Shown piece after piece: positions 19,984 to 30,723 of a DNA stretch of 30,723 bases. Position numbers and translations under genes: made by a program. The stretch's first letter is position 1, and each line of letters starts with the position of its first letter. Below the pieces are notes generated by a model. It had not been told where the DNA came from. It made no database searches and saw only the letters and a program-made list of their open reading frames with translations. Source of the DNA: Elysia marginata (lineage: Eukaryota > Mollusca > Gastropoda > Plakobranchidae); contig BMAT01002127.1 of assembly GCA_019649035.1 (NCBI GenBank), forward strand, positions 44,010 to 74,732. The letters run 5' to 3'.

Positions 19984-20446
19984 GCTACCAACTTGCATGC
20001 ATGCGGTGCCTTGCCCTTTGCTTTTACCGTAATTATCTTGTGTACGTTCCGACCCTTTCCGTGCATCTAATGCATTTTTTAATTTCCTCGTCATAGTCTC
20101 CAGTTTGTTTACGTGTGTGTGTGTTTCCCTTCTGTTCCTAATGTCTTTCAACATTGCAATCATTTTTTAGTGTTCGGCATGACTTGTTAACACAGAAACA
20201 TGCAAAGTTTAAAAAAAAAGTCTCGCTCATTACTCTAAAACGATTTCTAGCGCCACTAAATAAGCCATTAAATAGACTTTCATACAAGTATTATGACAAA
20301 ACATAACTATTAAAGATAAAAGCAGCACATAAAGTGCTTTAAACGTACTCTTATATCAGGTGTGGCAAAGATAAAGTGTATCCTCAGGTAGTTGCTCTTC
20401 AAGATGATGACTTAAGAGAAGACGATCGCGACGGCCACGATTACGT
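19984..20446. other. Unannotated stretch
   Basis: The minus-strand frame 19936-20163 is lysine-rich and coiled-coil-like for about 60 residues but runs into the poly(A) tract and lacks a known motif. Nothing else was seen. Confidence 0.35.
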
Positions 20447-20524
20447 CGACGACGACGACGACGACGACGACAAGAAGAAGAAGAAGAAGAAGAAGAAGAA
20501 GAAGAAGAAGAAGAAGAAGAAGAA
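20447..20524 (+). repeat. (GAC)n-(AAG)n compound microsatellite
   Basis: About eight GAC units switch abruptly at 20472 to about 17 AAG units. The plus frame reads Asp8-Lys18; it is treated as a repeat product. Confidence 0.95.
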
Positions 20525-20773
20525 AAATAGTCCACACAGACTTATCTTGAAAGTCCAAGTGTTTGCAAAATGAACCTTAAAGATGTAGTAGTTTTCAATT
20601 GAACGTGTGTTAGGGAAATGAGATTGGTACATTAATAAGTTTGTCCATGCTGATCTTGGCTTGGTGGCGCTAGAATTATTAGAATAACTTCACGAAAACA
20701 TCTCTATAGCCAGGATATCATGTTTGATGATGTTACACTTTTAAATTATTTCTGAACTAGGGATTGGTCGGGT

Positions 20774-21090
20774 TAGATAGATAAGTGAGAAACAAGAAGG
20801 TACGTGGACAAATACAGGGATACATAAATAGATAGGTAGATAGATAGATAAATAAATAGATAGAAAGATAAATAGGTACCTAGATAGGTAGACAGATAAA
20901 TAGATAAATAGGTAGATAGATAGATAAATAGACAGATAGATAGATAGATAGATAGACAGATAGAAAGATAGATAGATAGATAAATTAAGAGAGATAAAAA
21001 GTAGGATATTTGGATAGACAAAAATATATAGAGAGAGAAAGAAAAAGAGAGAGAAGGAGAGAAATTGAGAAAGAGATAGAGAGATTGAAT
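20774..21090 (+). repeat. Degenerate (GATA)n array followed by GA-rich tract
   Basis: GATA with AATA, GGTA and GACA variants runs from about 20774 to 20985, densest from 20826. It is followed by GA-rich text at 21031-21090. Minus-strand Leu/Ser/Tyr frames are artefacts of this repeat. Confidence 0.9.
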
Positions 21091-21701
21091 AGAAAAAAGC
21101 ATTTCATCTTGATGTTTTTATTTTGATGAACATATCTAAGCGTGTATAGCCTTTCAATGGTTCTGGAGACTAAATTTCGTTACTTGGTTGTCATAGCAAC
21201 GCCGACGCCATTGATTTTTATATTGCAGAAGCTTGTCATTTTAAAAGTCAATAATAAGTAATCACATTGAGTTAGCTAAGATCAATCTGCACCAGAGTAA
21301 ATGCAGAAGCTATATTATTAAAAACTTAAAACGGGACAACCAAAAACGAAAAGAAAAAAACCTTGTAGACTACAAAAATGACGATTTTTTTAAACAAAAA
21401 AGCATGCAGCCATCGAGTTATATTTAAGATTGGAAGGCACAGTTTTATTAAAATTAAAGGACATACATCTCATTTTTTCCGCATAAAATGTTATTGGCAT
21501 TTCAAAATGACATCAAACGAAAAGATCCTAGCACTAAAAACGTGAATAATAACTGATTCAATTTTTTGTGTACTTTTTAAGGAAGTATTCTGTAAGTCAC
21601 TAGGAAAGTATCTCTGCTTTAAAGATATCTTTATAGACACACACACAAAAAAAAGAACAGAAATGGATAAAAGGCAAAACAAGTTTATAGGCTCAGAACC
21701 A
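21091..21701. other. AT-rich unannotated stretch
   Basis: No gene seen. The word tttcaatggttctg near 21151 also occurs at the edge of the inverted-repeat element at 3857-3870, but the flanks do not align. Confidence 0.45.
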
Positions 21702-21744
21702 TAGAGAGAGAGAGAGAAACAGACAGAGAGAAAGAGACAGAGAG

Positions 21745-21792
<48 letters not shown>

Positions 21793-21805
21793 AGAGGAGA
21801 GACAA
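21702..21805 (+). repeat. (GA)n microsatellite
   Basis: Imperfect GA/GACA units with a perfect core at about 21748-21788. Confidence 0.93.
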
Positions 21806-22184
21806 AGAAAGTGCGCTGTTAAGGATTACTGCAAAGAAGACAGCACACATGAGACTGGTTTTAAATAATGCAGTGAAAGAAATTCGACAACACTCACTGG
21901 CTTAATCTCAAACCCTCTGTCTTTTCTCACCTTGTCTGTCTTTGGCAAGCAATATTTTCAGCTTAACTCACGCTAGATAAATTTTGAGGCTCGAGTCCAA
22001 CTTGTAGTAAAACTACGGTACCGATTCAATAAGGTAAAAATTACGTACCTATTATAATCTTTTTCAAATGCGCAGATGGTTCTCTATTATCGCCCGGACA
22101 TAATTTTTTTCTACTTCACGGTTTACATTCTGAATATGAGTTTACTGTCTATGTCATAAAGCTTTCGGCGTTTTGCCAACCGGA

Positions 22185-22188
<4 letters not shown>
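21806..22188. other. Unannotated stretch
   Basis: Nothing recognisable. Confidence 0.5.

Positions 22189-22239
<51 letters not shown>
22189..22239 (+). repeat. (TC)n microsatellite
   Basis: An uninterrupted TC run of about 51 bp. Confidence 0.97.
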
Positions 22240-22244
<5 letters not shown>

Positions 22245-23479
22245 ATCGCCTTTTCATTTGGCAGTGTTGGGAGGATGATGCCAAGTTGAGGACTCGACCG
22301 CTATAAATATTTGTCTGTTTTGTCCAGCCCTCCACCTGTTGAATTTTTTTCTCTGTTTACTTAACCGCTTCTAGATCTCGAACTCATATTATTCGCTTCG
22401 TTTTGTACTCGAATTATCTTACTATAATTGGCCTATCCAGCTCGACTGTTCCCTGTGACCTTTCTTAATGCTATAAAAGATTTAGTGGGCATATTGGAGA
22501 ACCCGTATCGACACCTGTAATGTAGGGTCCTTACCTCAGAGGGAGGCAGAGGTCTGACCAAAACTTGAAAGTCAGGTATACTTACAACACTAGGATTACA
22601 GGGATGCAAATGCGTCTAATCTATGTTTAACTTTCAGTAAACCACTTCATAGTTAGTTCTCTTTAACTTACACAAGTTTGAAAAATGAAATTTAACAGGT
22701 TTTCCTTTTTTGCTGTATAAATTGCTCTAAACCAAACAAATAATCTTGTAAAGGACAGCAAAGGATCTTGAGTTTTTACCTCAATTTGCAAATTTCTCCT
22801 TGCCTGTCTGTCTGTTTGCCTCTCTAAAACCTGGTCCTAAGAGTGATTGATTTTGTTCTGTAAAAATGTTCTGTTAGCCTCTCATTCCCTTCCACTGTAC
22901 TTTTCTTGTTCTACGCAGGTTACTCGTCTACTCAAATGTACAAACAATCTTTTAAGCTATGAAAACAATAAAAAATGTTAATAGCGGAGCACATCAAATC
23001 CTCAAAAATATTGAGAATACTTTACAAAATATTTATAGTCTGATCTGTAGCATAAAGTGTTTTCATAACGCTTTTGAGTTAAAAGTCATTTCTATTCTGT
23101 CGAAATTTCTAACACTTTGATCAAATATGAAACAAAAACATGAGTATATCAGCTAGAGTAAACAGTGAACTATATAATCGCTAGTATTTCTCAACCTAAT
23201 CCAATATACAATCGCCATTCATGTTTTATTAGTCTGCGCATGATATAGACGAAAAAAAATTACTTTATTGGTACACAGCTTGCACTCAGAGTTCCACGAC
23301 AGTACCGTTTTCAAACTAGGATAGCTTGCCCTTAACAAAGATCGATGCTTTATTTTGACAGCTTCCAAGAGACAAAACAATACATTACATGTATTATGCT
23401 CCAATACTAACTTTACCCATCGAAGTTAAGACATCCTACCCTAAAACCCTACCTGAGATTACGTGGAGGTGTCATCTCA
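22240..23479. other. Unannotated stretch
   Basis: On the minus strand there are two good 5' splice-donor words, GTAAGTAT (about 22580) and GAGGTAAGG (about 22535), close together. The intervening bases show no open coding context. No gene is called. Confidence 0.4.
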
Positions 23480-23570
23480 TCCGTTGAGGTTGGCGTGCTA
23501 TGTCACTCCACAGGTTACGGTCTGCAGCCATCTTTGTGCAGGCTCTAGACCTTTTCTCACCAGCCCACAT
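23480..23570 (-). mobile_element. LINE C-terminal relic
   Basis: On the minus strand one frame reads ACTKMAADRNLWSDIARQ followed shortly by a stop. It resembles the conserved last segment of many LINE ORF2 proteins (a small-residue stretch, AADR or AQDR, then W and a basic tail). About 30 codons are recognisable. No upstream RT block is seen, so this is a severely truncated or eroded copy. The plus-strand frame starting at 23500 is its shadow. The short length keeps the call moderate. Confidence 0.45.
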
Positions 23571-26500
23571 GCAAAACAAAGGTAAATATCAGAAAAAAAA
23601 TCCTCGACATCTTTCAAAACATCCACAAACAAACGAAACTATGATAGTCTCAGTAAGAAAATGCAGAAGAAGTGCAAAGAGACAAAGGCGAACAGTATTC
23701 GTTAAGCCAAAAGTGCAAAAAAAAAATTAGCTATTAGCTTTGGGATAAAACTCTTCCAATATAGATCTGATCTCTGATCCCACTACGACAACCGTCAACA
23801 TTATCGTTTCCGTTTCCCTGGCTAACTTGCTGGACCGCCCAGCCTGGTCAGCATCTCTCAGAGCCAGTAATTAACCCAGGTTCAAGTTCTCTCGCTTTCG
23901 GTGGGGCCTGGCCAGCCACCCGAGTTCACAAAAGTGCTGAGCCTCCGGGGCCAGGGTTAAACTCAGATAATTAATTGCTTAAAATATACATGACATCAGT
24001 TCTCTCCTGCCCTAGAAACCGATTCCGAGACGAGGTGTGATGTTGTGTGTGTGTGTGTGGTGACAATGACACAAGCCAACGTGAATATGATTCGTAGTGT
24101 TTAGTTTCATGCTTGAGGCTGTTGCATGAACCTTAAAAATTTGTATAGAGTAGTTCCCCTTTGGCACTGGGTAGTCTCTAAGCTTAGATTCAGCACTGAA
24201 ACTTTTCCACTGAAGTGTCCACCTCACAGAACAGTTCGCTAACGGGTCCATCTTTTTTTTATTTTACATGTCCTTTAGTTTCTAAAAATACTTTTATCGA
24301 TTGACATCAATACGTTTTGTACTTCAATACCTTAAGCCGACAAGACTCTGATGAGAGTGGGTCTTTAAGGTGATTTCGGAAATACCCAGAAGATCCTGGT
24401 TAATATAGCATTAGAGGTCTAGACTACCTACTGGCGAACCATCTCCCAGCGCGTATGTTCTTTTAACTGTGGAAAGAGAAATAAAAAAAATCAACCACGC
24501 GCTCCTAGTGTAACATTTTGTAAATACGAATGGGAGTGTAATTTTTAATTTTATAACCCATTAAAGACGCATCGGCTGTTTGCCTCTGGTAACGTTTTGA
24601 AATGAAGAGTTGCACGGAACACAAGTTCAAGCTAGTACAAAAAACAAGATGTAGGCAACAGGTAAAAACAAGCAAACAAAAAAAAATAACGCTTGAAACC
24701 ATTAAAATCTTTTGTCATGAACATCCCCTCATGCCAGCTCATTAAACCAACAGATGTAGAAGTCCGGTGCGTTTTAAAAGAGTGAAGTTTAGAGCGTTTA
24801 CGTTTCAAAAAAATACTCATGGAAACGAGCATTATCGGATACATTTTAAATTCCATTTATTGCTCTAAAACCAGGACGATCGCTTAAAATCTTTAAAAAC
24901 TGTTCCTTTTTATGAAGCTGTCTTTATATTTGCCAACAGTGATATAGTTTGATTGCACTAATTATTGTTATTTTTCGGTGGAAACGACAAAAACTTTAAC
25001 ATTTGCGCCGGAGAGAAATTGTGAATGTATTCGCTCAAAATTCATTTCGCGTTTTAATTTCCACATTACTTGAAGAAAAACTGAATTTTGAGATGATTCC
25101 AGTTTTAATAACTTTAATGCCCGCAGTTTTTTTTTTGTGTCATCTTCTGTAACCACCTTACATGAATTGGTCTCCGCTGTGGTAACATCACGTGAGCATC
25201 ACTATTTTGTTAAAGATAACATATGACGCATCTTCTTGTCCATAGTTAAGCTGGCTTCCCTTGAGGCAACCTTCATGGACGTGTCGCTTAAGGCGAGTTT
25301 TTAGCTTAATTAATGCTCATTTTAATAGAAATACGTCGATATCTGTTTGACACATAAAATACCAATGTTGAATAAGCGAATCGAACTGTAAAAAACATCG
25401 AAACTCGAATTTCGAGACACGTCGTTTTACCGTTAGAGGGCAGTGTTAGACTGAGCTGGTAGTATTTCCTGTTGATGGGGTTTTAGGAAGCGGCTTTCTA
25501 ATCTTTTTTCTGACAGGTTTCTCAAAATAAGCAAGAGCTACTGCACTTTCAAAGTCTACTCTCCTCAAAACCTTTGTGCACTGTTAATGTTTAACGTTTT
25601 CCGTATATAACAAGCACACCCATTCCCTCTCTAGGATTACAAATGTGCAGATTAAAAGTTTTGATTTCTTTAATACATCTCCATATTTCTCAAAAGCTGA
25701 GATTCTTTAGTTTACAAATTATCGGTGGTGATAATATTTATCTTTACATTTGGATGTAACCAGTAAAACACTCCGGTCAGGATTAGTTTGTTAAATACTT
25801 TACTTCGAGCCATCTTAGGTCAAACTCTGCAATTGCTTAAGTTGTCGATGCAGATCTGTTTAAGGGAACTGAAAAGTTCTGCGGAACTTATTAAATGATA
25901 TGCCGAGATAGTATATTTGATTCCAAAACGAGCGACGTATTGTTAAAAATAAAAGTCCCTATTTTTCGCTTATATTACTTTGAGTGCAAAAAATAGAGAC
26001 CCTCGACTGCAAATAATGATATTTTTTTCATTTGGTCTTAAAAAAAAAACAACTAATCATTTATATACCTTTATAGGGGTAAATTTTTATCGGTATCACA
26101 GACAACATGAAGTTTAAGAAAAAAAAAATACAACCTACGAATAACACTGCCTAAAGCTATCGTGCCATACCTTGCTGTAAGAAATAATAACAAAAAACCC
26201 CAAACAAACCAAAAAACCGCAGGTCTTCTGCTGATTTTTTTATTTTATAGTAATGATTTTGAAATCAGAACTTTAATATTTTAAGATTGGAACAATTCTC
26301 AATTTTTTTTGTACCAACAGCACACAGAAAACGAACGCCGGAGAACTTTGCCAAGCCTTTAAAAAAAACATGCGCCCCTTAAGCTTTAGTACAGATTCCC
26401 AGGAGGCACAAACCCGAAACGGGTTTCCCATCAATTATTTAAAAGTAATTAGCTTCCTCGTCAGACGGCGAAAATCAATTTCTTCCAAGTTTTTCTAAGT

Positions 26501-26932
26501 AAGATTTAAAGAAATGGTAGAAGGCTTTCTCTATACACAATTATTTTCTCTGTACACAATAATTATTATGTCTTGAAGTTTTTCTAAAAGATACTTTTTT
26601 CTGTCGTGATAACAAGGAGACTCAAATCTTGTGTTGTTTAAAGTAAGTATTCACAGAGAGATGTAACTGATTCTTAAATAATAAAAGTAATAGATTTTAG
26701 AGGCCCGGGAAACACTTCACCCTTGAACATAAACTCGAAATTTGAAATGTATCATTAAAAGAAACAACTTCTTTCTAGTTTTTTCAAGACTGCGGCTTAC
26801 ATGAGCACGAATATTACCCCTACTTTAAGCTAAAATGCACATGATATAGTCCGATTTAACCATTGATTCTAGAGGTCGGGAGAAGACGTCGTGTGACAGT
26901 GCAGATTATGTACTCACCTTATGCAAGAAGGT

Positions 26933-26936
<4 letters not shown>
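23571..26936. other. Long AT-rich unannotated stretch
   Basis: Apart from the GC-richer segment near 23.9 kb, this is AT-rich unique sequence with A runs (24485, 26040, 26120). There is a 7-bp stem hairpin at 26410-26426 and a near-palindrome around 25405-25420. Minus frames at 24012-24251, 24505-24702 and 24632-24856 have no recognisable motif. Confidence 0.45.
23815..23960 (+). other. GC-richer block with weak tRNA-like boxes (possible SINE relic)
   Basis: Stands out as GC-rich within AT-rich flanks. It contains GGTTCAAGTTC at 23879-23889, two changes from the Pol III B-box consensus, and a loose A-box-like TGGTCAGC at 23845, 34 bp upstream. The spacing is shorter than usual in tRNA-derived promoters, and no tail repeat or duplication is visible. 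It could be a decayed tRNA-derived SINE head or unrelated sequence. Confidence 0.2.

Positions 26937-26976
<40 letters not shown>
26937..26976 (+). repeat. (CT)n microsatellite
   Basis: About 40 bp of CT. It is the inverted partner of the GA tract 136 bp downstream. Confidence 0.97.
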
Positions 26977-26979
<3 letters not shown>

Positions 26980-27112
26980 ATAGTCACGAACAGGATGATC
27001 CAAAACTTTGGGGTAGAACCAAAATGATACTTTTATGTGAAATAGTATCTGTACTTTATCCATTATGTGTTCTGCCAATTCATTTTTTCATGATTTGCAT
27101 GCGACAGAGAGG

Positions 27113-27113
27113 G

Positions 27114-27153
<40 letters not shown>

Positions 27154-27186
27154 AGAGAGAGAAGAGAGAGACAGACAGATAGAGAC
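27113..27186 (+). repeat. (GA)n microsatellite
   Basis: GA units with AAGA interruptions, then GACA at the right end. Complementary in sequence to the CT array at 26937-26976, so the two could fold back on each other. Confidence 0.95.
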
Positions 27187-28265
27187 ACAAACAAAGAAGT
27201 AAGAGAACATTTGTGATGCTGAAATTTTAATCATGTTAATATTTTTATCTCCAAACTTTAAAAATCATCTGAGGGTTCAGAAAATGCACGTTATGACCCT
27301 GAGAAATAGTAGTCATATTCGCTCAATCTAAAAAGAACTATGAGAAAGAGTCCGCATGTTGACTGGTATGCTTCAACATAGTGCATAATGATTTCAACGT
27401 TAAATGTATGTATGTCAAAGTTTGAAGCTTTCTGACCAATCCATTGTTCCTTCGATCTATCACATGGGTGCATGGTCACATGCCTGGTCGTATGCGAGGT
27501 TCGACTTCGGGCGAGTGAAATATCTTTTTACTAAGCAGGTTGGCAAAACAACGGGTGGGTTTGCTTTTTAAACCCTGTCTTGTCCAGTCTACTCTTGAAA
27601 TAGTTGATTTACAAACATTTGGATTAAGGAGGATTCTCCACTCATTATTAGATGATAATCTTGCTAACGAAAGCAGTAGATCTTCTTACTTTAAATTTCT
27701 CAACTCAACAATTTGAGTTTATTTAAAATTATTTGTATTAGTTTTTCTTCAAAACATGTGTGTGAAGAAGGGCTTTAACGAAGATGTTAATGAGATTTTC
27801 AAGAGAGACGGAACGCTGGCTTAATAACTTTAAAAAAGTTAAAACTCTGCAAGCCAATCTGTCCTTACAGAAAAGATTGGAGAGAGATAAAGGTCGTCGC
27901 CCCCAGGGCTTCTCTTTTTAGATGCGTGTTTGAAGCGCTAAAATTACCTTAACAATCTTACGTGGTGAATAATTGATGAGAAAACCATTCAACCATGAAC
28001 CTGAAGAGGGGTTTACTGTATTAAATGATTATAACTCGATCGAAAACTCAATCGAATAACTTATTTTCGTCAATTGGTGCTATAATAAGCAACACACGTC
28101 GATATTCGACTTTCGCCAGAAAAGAGAGTAGAGCATTTAGAAATTAGAAAAAAGGCTAAGTCACTAAAATATGTGGACTAAGAAGGCATACGACCCTATA
28201 GGTTCAATATTGCTAAAATCAGATACCATTGCTTGGAAATATAGAAACACTGAGTGAGGCAGAAT
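27187..28265. other. AT-rich unannotated stretch
   Basis: A single B-box-like word (ggttcgacttc, near 27499) occurs without an A box or tRNA fold. The minus frame 27291-27479 is featureless. Confidence 0.45.
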
Positions 28266-28359
28266 GAGAGAAGAGAGAGATAGAAAGAAGAGAGAGATAA
28301 ATAGAGAGCGAAAGAGTGCGGGGGATAGCTTTTTATAGAGGCAGGGAGAACGAAGAGAA

Positions 28360-28427
<68 letters not shown>
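28266..28427 (+). repeat. (GA)n microsatellite cluster
   Basis: Degenerate GA-rich text to about 28370, then a perfect GA run of roughly 54 bp (28373-28426). Minus-strand Leu/Ser frames are artefacts. Confidence 0.95.
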
Positions 28428-28431
<4 letters not shown>

Positions 28432-29944
28432 TAATGCACATTCAAAATTTCATATTTCCTTCTTATTTGGTCGCTAATAGATGAGAAGAGTGAGAAAGAG
28501 TCAGAAAGCAAGGCAAAGAGAGGTAATGATCGAGTAAACGGGCGATAATTTCGTTGGAAGGCACAGAAAAGCAAACAAAATAACACATGATGGCGAAATA
28601 AATCACAGCAGAGCTCATTCCCATTAATTTATTCAAGGTTTCTCGCAGATGAGCACTCATGCACAAGATCTGAGAAGGCAACTTATATTATAGATGGGAA
28701 TTACACAAAGACGCAGACAATGAACGATAAAATATGATATGAACTTTATATGGCTCTTGTCTCTCTACCTTTCGATGCTTACCCAGCAACATTTGCATCC
28801 ATCTAAACAGGACAATTCTTCAGACAGCAGTGGTCACCACTTTTGACCATATCGAGCCGCGTAACAATGATTGAATCTAGCGAGTCGTCTTTTTGAAAGG
28901 AGCACTGGTTTCACCCTGAGGCAGGCGGCATCATCTATTCTAATTTTTAAATATCTCAGTTGTAACACAGTCTGGCGTCGGGACACCTAAACCTTGCTGC
29001 TGCTTAAAATGAACTTAATTGTCTTGTCGGCATAAAAATTGCTTTAAACAAACCAAACAACACATCATAAACGGTTTGCTCTCCTTTTTTCTTTGCACAA
29101 CCCTAAACTTTTGCAATGTTAAATTTAAAAAGGAAACGTTAATGAGTACATGTATTTACAATCGAATTGACTTTGGTGTTCGCAGCCTCAGCATAAGTAT
29201 TACCGCGCATAAAATGATTAATGAAAGAAAGACGCAAACAATGAAATACAAGACATGCCGAAACAATGCTTGATATCAACTTTTAAAGGTTGCAGAGTTT
29301 TCGAGCTTTAGCCTGGACGTAGGCTCAAACTCAACCGCGACAACCATTGTCCTTTATTAAGAAAGTATAATTTGAGTTGGGCATTTAAAAAAGTTCCATA
29401 CAAAAGTCAAACACCGTTTCTTAAATAAAACATATATATCCCTATATCACCTACACTCTTTTGAATGAACTCATCACCATGTTAATGTAAATACAAGTCA
29501 CTATCGTTTGATCTGTTCCCCCTTCCTCCCCCACCAATACCTAGACTTATGGCATTCAGTACACGGGAAAAGACCTCAAGTTAGGGGCATTTTCAGCTTG
29601 CACTGGCGCGGAGATAGTGGCGATATCCCCTCTTCCTGACTTGATTCATTGTTTGTCTTAGTCTATTGCTATTAATAATCGAATATAGATTCTTCTTCCC
29701 TTTTGCAACTTTCAATCGATCTGTAGGACGAACAGGGGAAAATTCCTAAAGGCTGTACTAGACTGTTACCCTTAGATTGTTTCAATTTTCAAAAACTTTT
29801 ATTTAAAATTCAATTTTTATAAGTTGTGCACCAAAGAAGAATCAGACGGTAAAAAGTTCAACTTTAAATGGAATCGAATGCCTTTGACATCTCAATGTCA
29901 CAATGTAATAACGAAAACCACTAAATATTATTAGAAGCTTCTGT
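28428..29944. other. Unannotated stretch
   Basis: About 1.5 kb without repeat, RNA or convincing coding signal. Slightly GC-richer patches at 28800-28990 and 29560-29640 match nothing I recognise. Confidence 0.45.
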
Positions 29945-30255
29945 AAATCAGAAATGAGATTCTGTGGGAGAGAACGGGACAAAGATCTATTTCATAAGAG
30001 ACAGGCATGCGCAGATGGAGATGTATTCGATGCACCATGAGGAAACCGGCAAACAAAACGTCGAGGCGAGCACTGCAGTTGACTCTCGAGTGACAGCGAA
30101 CAAGAGGTAGGCTACGAGCAACAGCGAGGCAGCTTTTCAAGGAAGATCCGAGAAGAGATGGACTTTCACGAAAAGAAGTTTTAGAAAAAAGCCCAGAATA
30201 GAAAGGTACACAAAGCTGCAGTTTATGGCCTATATCTGGTAATACTGCTTCAAAA
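29945..30255 (+). pseudogene. LINE reverse transcriptase C-terminal relic
   Basis: The plus strand carries, in order, NEILWERTGQRSIS, MRRWR, MRKPANKTSRRALQ, then after an in-frame stop QRTRGRLRATARQLFKEDPR and GLSRKEVLEK. A one-base frameshift then leads into KKAQNRKVHKAAVYGLYL. This is the standard order of the C-terminal region of a large class of LINE ORF2 proteins: an RRWxWxGH-like basic segment, RxALxxxxxxxRxRGRP, W-or-L plus linker, then AQxRxxW. Two stops and one frameshift show it is dead. No polymerase blocks are visible upstream, so the copy begins inside the C-terminal part. The tail differs from those at 439-690 and 2845-3750, so at least three LINE lineages are represented. Confidence 0.75.
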
Positions 30256-30723
30256 TGGCTATGGTCATGATAATGATAAATAATGGACTATGAGATTCAA
30301 AGTTTTTCATGGACCGAGTTCCTCAACTAAGCTACCCCAGAGACAAAAGCTTCAAGCATTACCAACCCAGTCCTGATCTCTTGACCTAGCCAAAATTGTT
30401 GTATCAATTTATTTTTAAGTTAGATATTTAAAGAAAAATTAATGATAAATGCTTGCAAAATAATGTATTAGACTCTTTCTCTTCTATAAAAAATCAAGCG
30501 AGAGAAATTTCGATTGCTAGGTCAATCGAGGCTGCTGCACTCTTTTAATGAGATGGAATATCAACGCTAACCTTTAAATTTATATCCATCTGTTTAAAGA
30601 TTATAATTATGTGTTCGTGCCCTGATAGGTCATGAATTAGAATTCCAAAAGAGCTGCTGTGTGTTCTTGTCGATTCATAAACGTTGTGTGGATAATAACA
30701 AAAAATGGAATGGTGGAGTCAAA
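30256..30723. other. AT-rich unannotated stretch
   Basis: Could include the 3' UTR of the preceding LINE relic, but no poly(A) or duplication is evident. Nothing else is seen to the window end. Confidence 0.5.

Noticed and set aside
21150-21215. Second copy of the inverted-repeat element, based on tttcaatggttctg
   Set aside because: Similarity ends after 14 bases, and the matching far arm is absent; a 14-mer recurring by chance in 30 kb is expected.
22530-22600. Minus-strand splice-donor words GTAAGTAT and GAGGTAAGG as evidence for an exon
   Set aside because: Flanking sequence is not open in a consistent frame, and such words occur by chance at this length.
24352-24400. CTGATGA followed by GAAA, as in a hammerhead
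   Set aside because: Stem II does not pair convincingly, and no NUH cleavage site follows a possible stem III.
26410-26426. Hairpin aaacccg-aaa-cgggttt as a terminator-like structure
   Set aside because: A small palindrome in eukaryotic non-coding DNA with no adjacent gene.
27440-27515. Possible tRNA gene or SINE (GGTTCGACTTC)
   Set aside because: Single B-box-like word; no A box, acceptor stem or T-stem pairing.

Overview
The window looks like non-coding DNA (intergenic or intronic) from an animal nuclear genome. It is AT-rich and studded with long di-, tri- and tetranucleotide microsatellites. It carries decayed non-LTR retrotransposons and has one assembly gap (80 Ns). The abundance of nested CTAG/AGATCT-type words, the LINE tail types and the (ATCT)n arrays suggest a gastropod mollusc. 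That placement is an inference from general familiarity, not a demonstrated identity. I found no confident host protein-coding exon, tRNA, rRNA or snRNA. Most long open frames here are readings through microsatellites (poly-Ser, poly-Leu/Ser, poly-Phe, poly-Asp/Lys).

Layout. Positions 330-1440 hold a 35-bp minisatellite whose edge was invaded by a 5'-truncated LINE tail with poly(A) and an 18-bp imperfect target-site duplication. Positions 1913-2160 hold an 87-bp tandem repeat with an internal inverted repeat. Positions 2845-3750 (minus strand) hold a fossil LINE reverse transcriptase, recognisable through several RT blocks. Positions 3859-4049 hold a small element with 22-bp terminal inverted repeats. 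Positions 4418-4862 hold two (ATCT)n arrays separated by a short spacer, and that spacer folds as a hammerhead ribozyme. Positions 5261-17640 are mostly unannotatable AT-rich DNA broken by (CTT)n, (TC)n, (AGT/AGC)n, (GA)n and (AAT)n arrays, the last with the gap, plus a 69-bp tandem duplication near 16.1 kb. Positions 17644-17926 repeat the array-spacer-array arrangement with a second hammerhead-like spacer. Beyond that, more microsatellites surround two further LINE C-terminal relics: minus strand near 23.5 kb and plus strand at 29.95-30.26 kb.

The most interesting signal is the pair of hammerhead ribozyme motifs (about 4492-4544 and 17747-17801, both plus strand). Both keep the catalytic words CTGANGA, GAAA and the UC cleavage dinucleotide. 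Both have a very short stem III. Their stem II sequences differ but still pair, and both sit between (ATCT)n arrays. Very short stem III is the known signature of hammerheads in Penelope-like elements and retrozymes, so these are probably termini or small non-autonomous units of such a family. No Penelope-like reverse transcriptase was recognised beside them.

Read the window as a record of retroelement decay and simple-repeat expansion. Its recognisable coding potential is confined to broken reverse transcriptase fragments.
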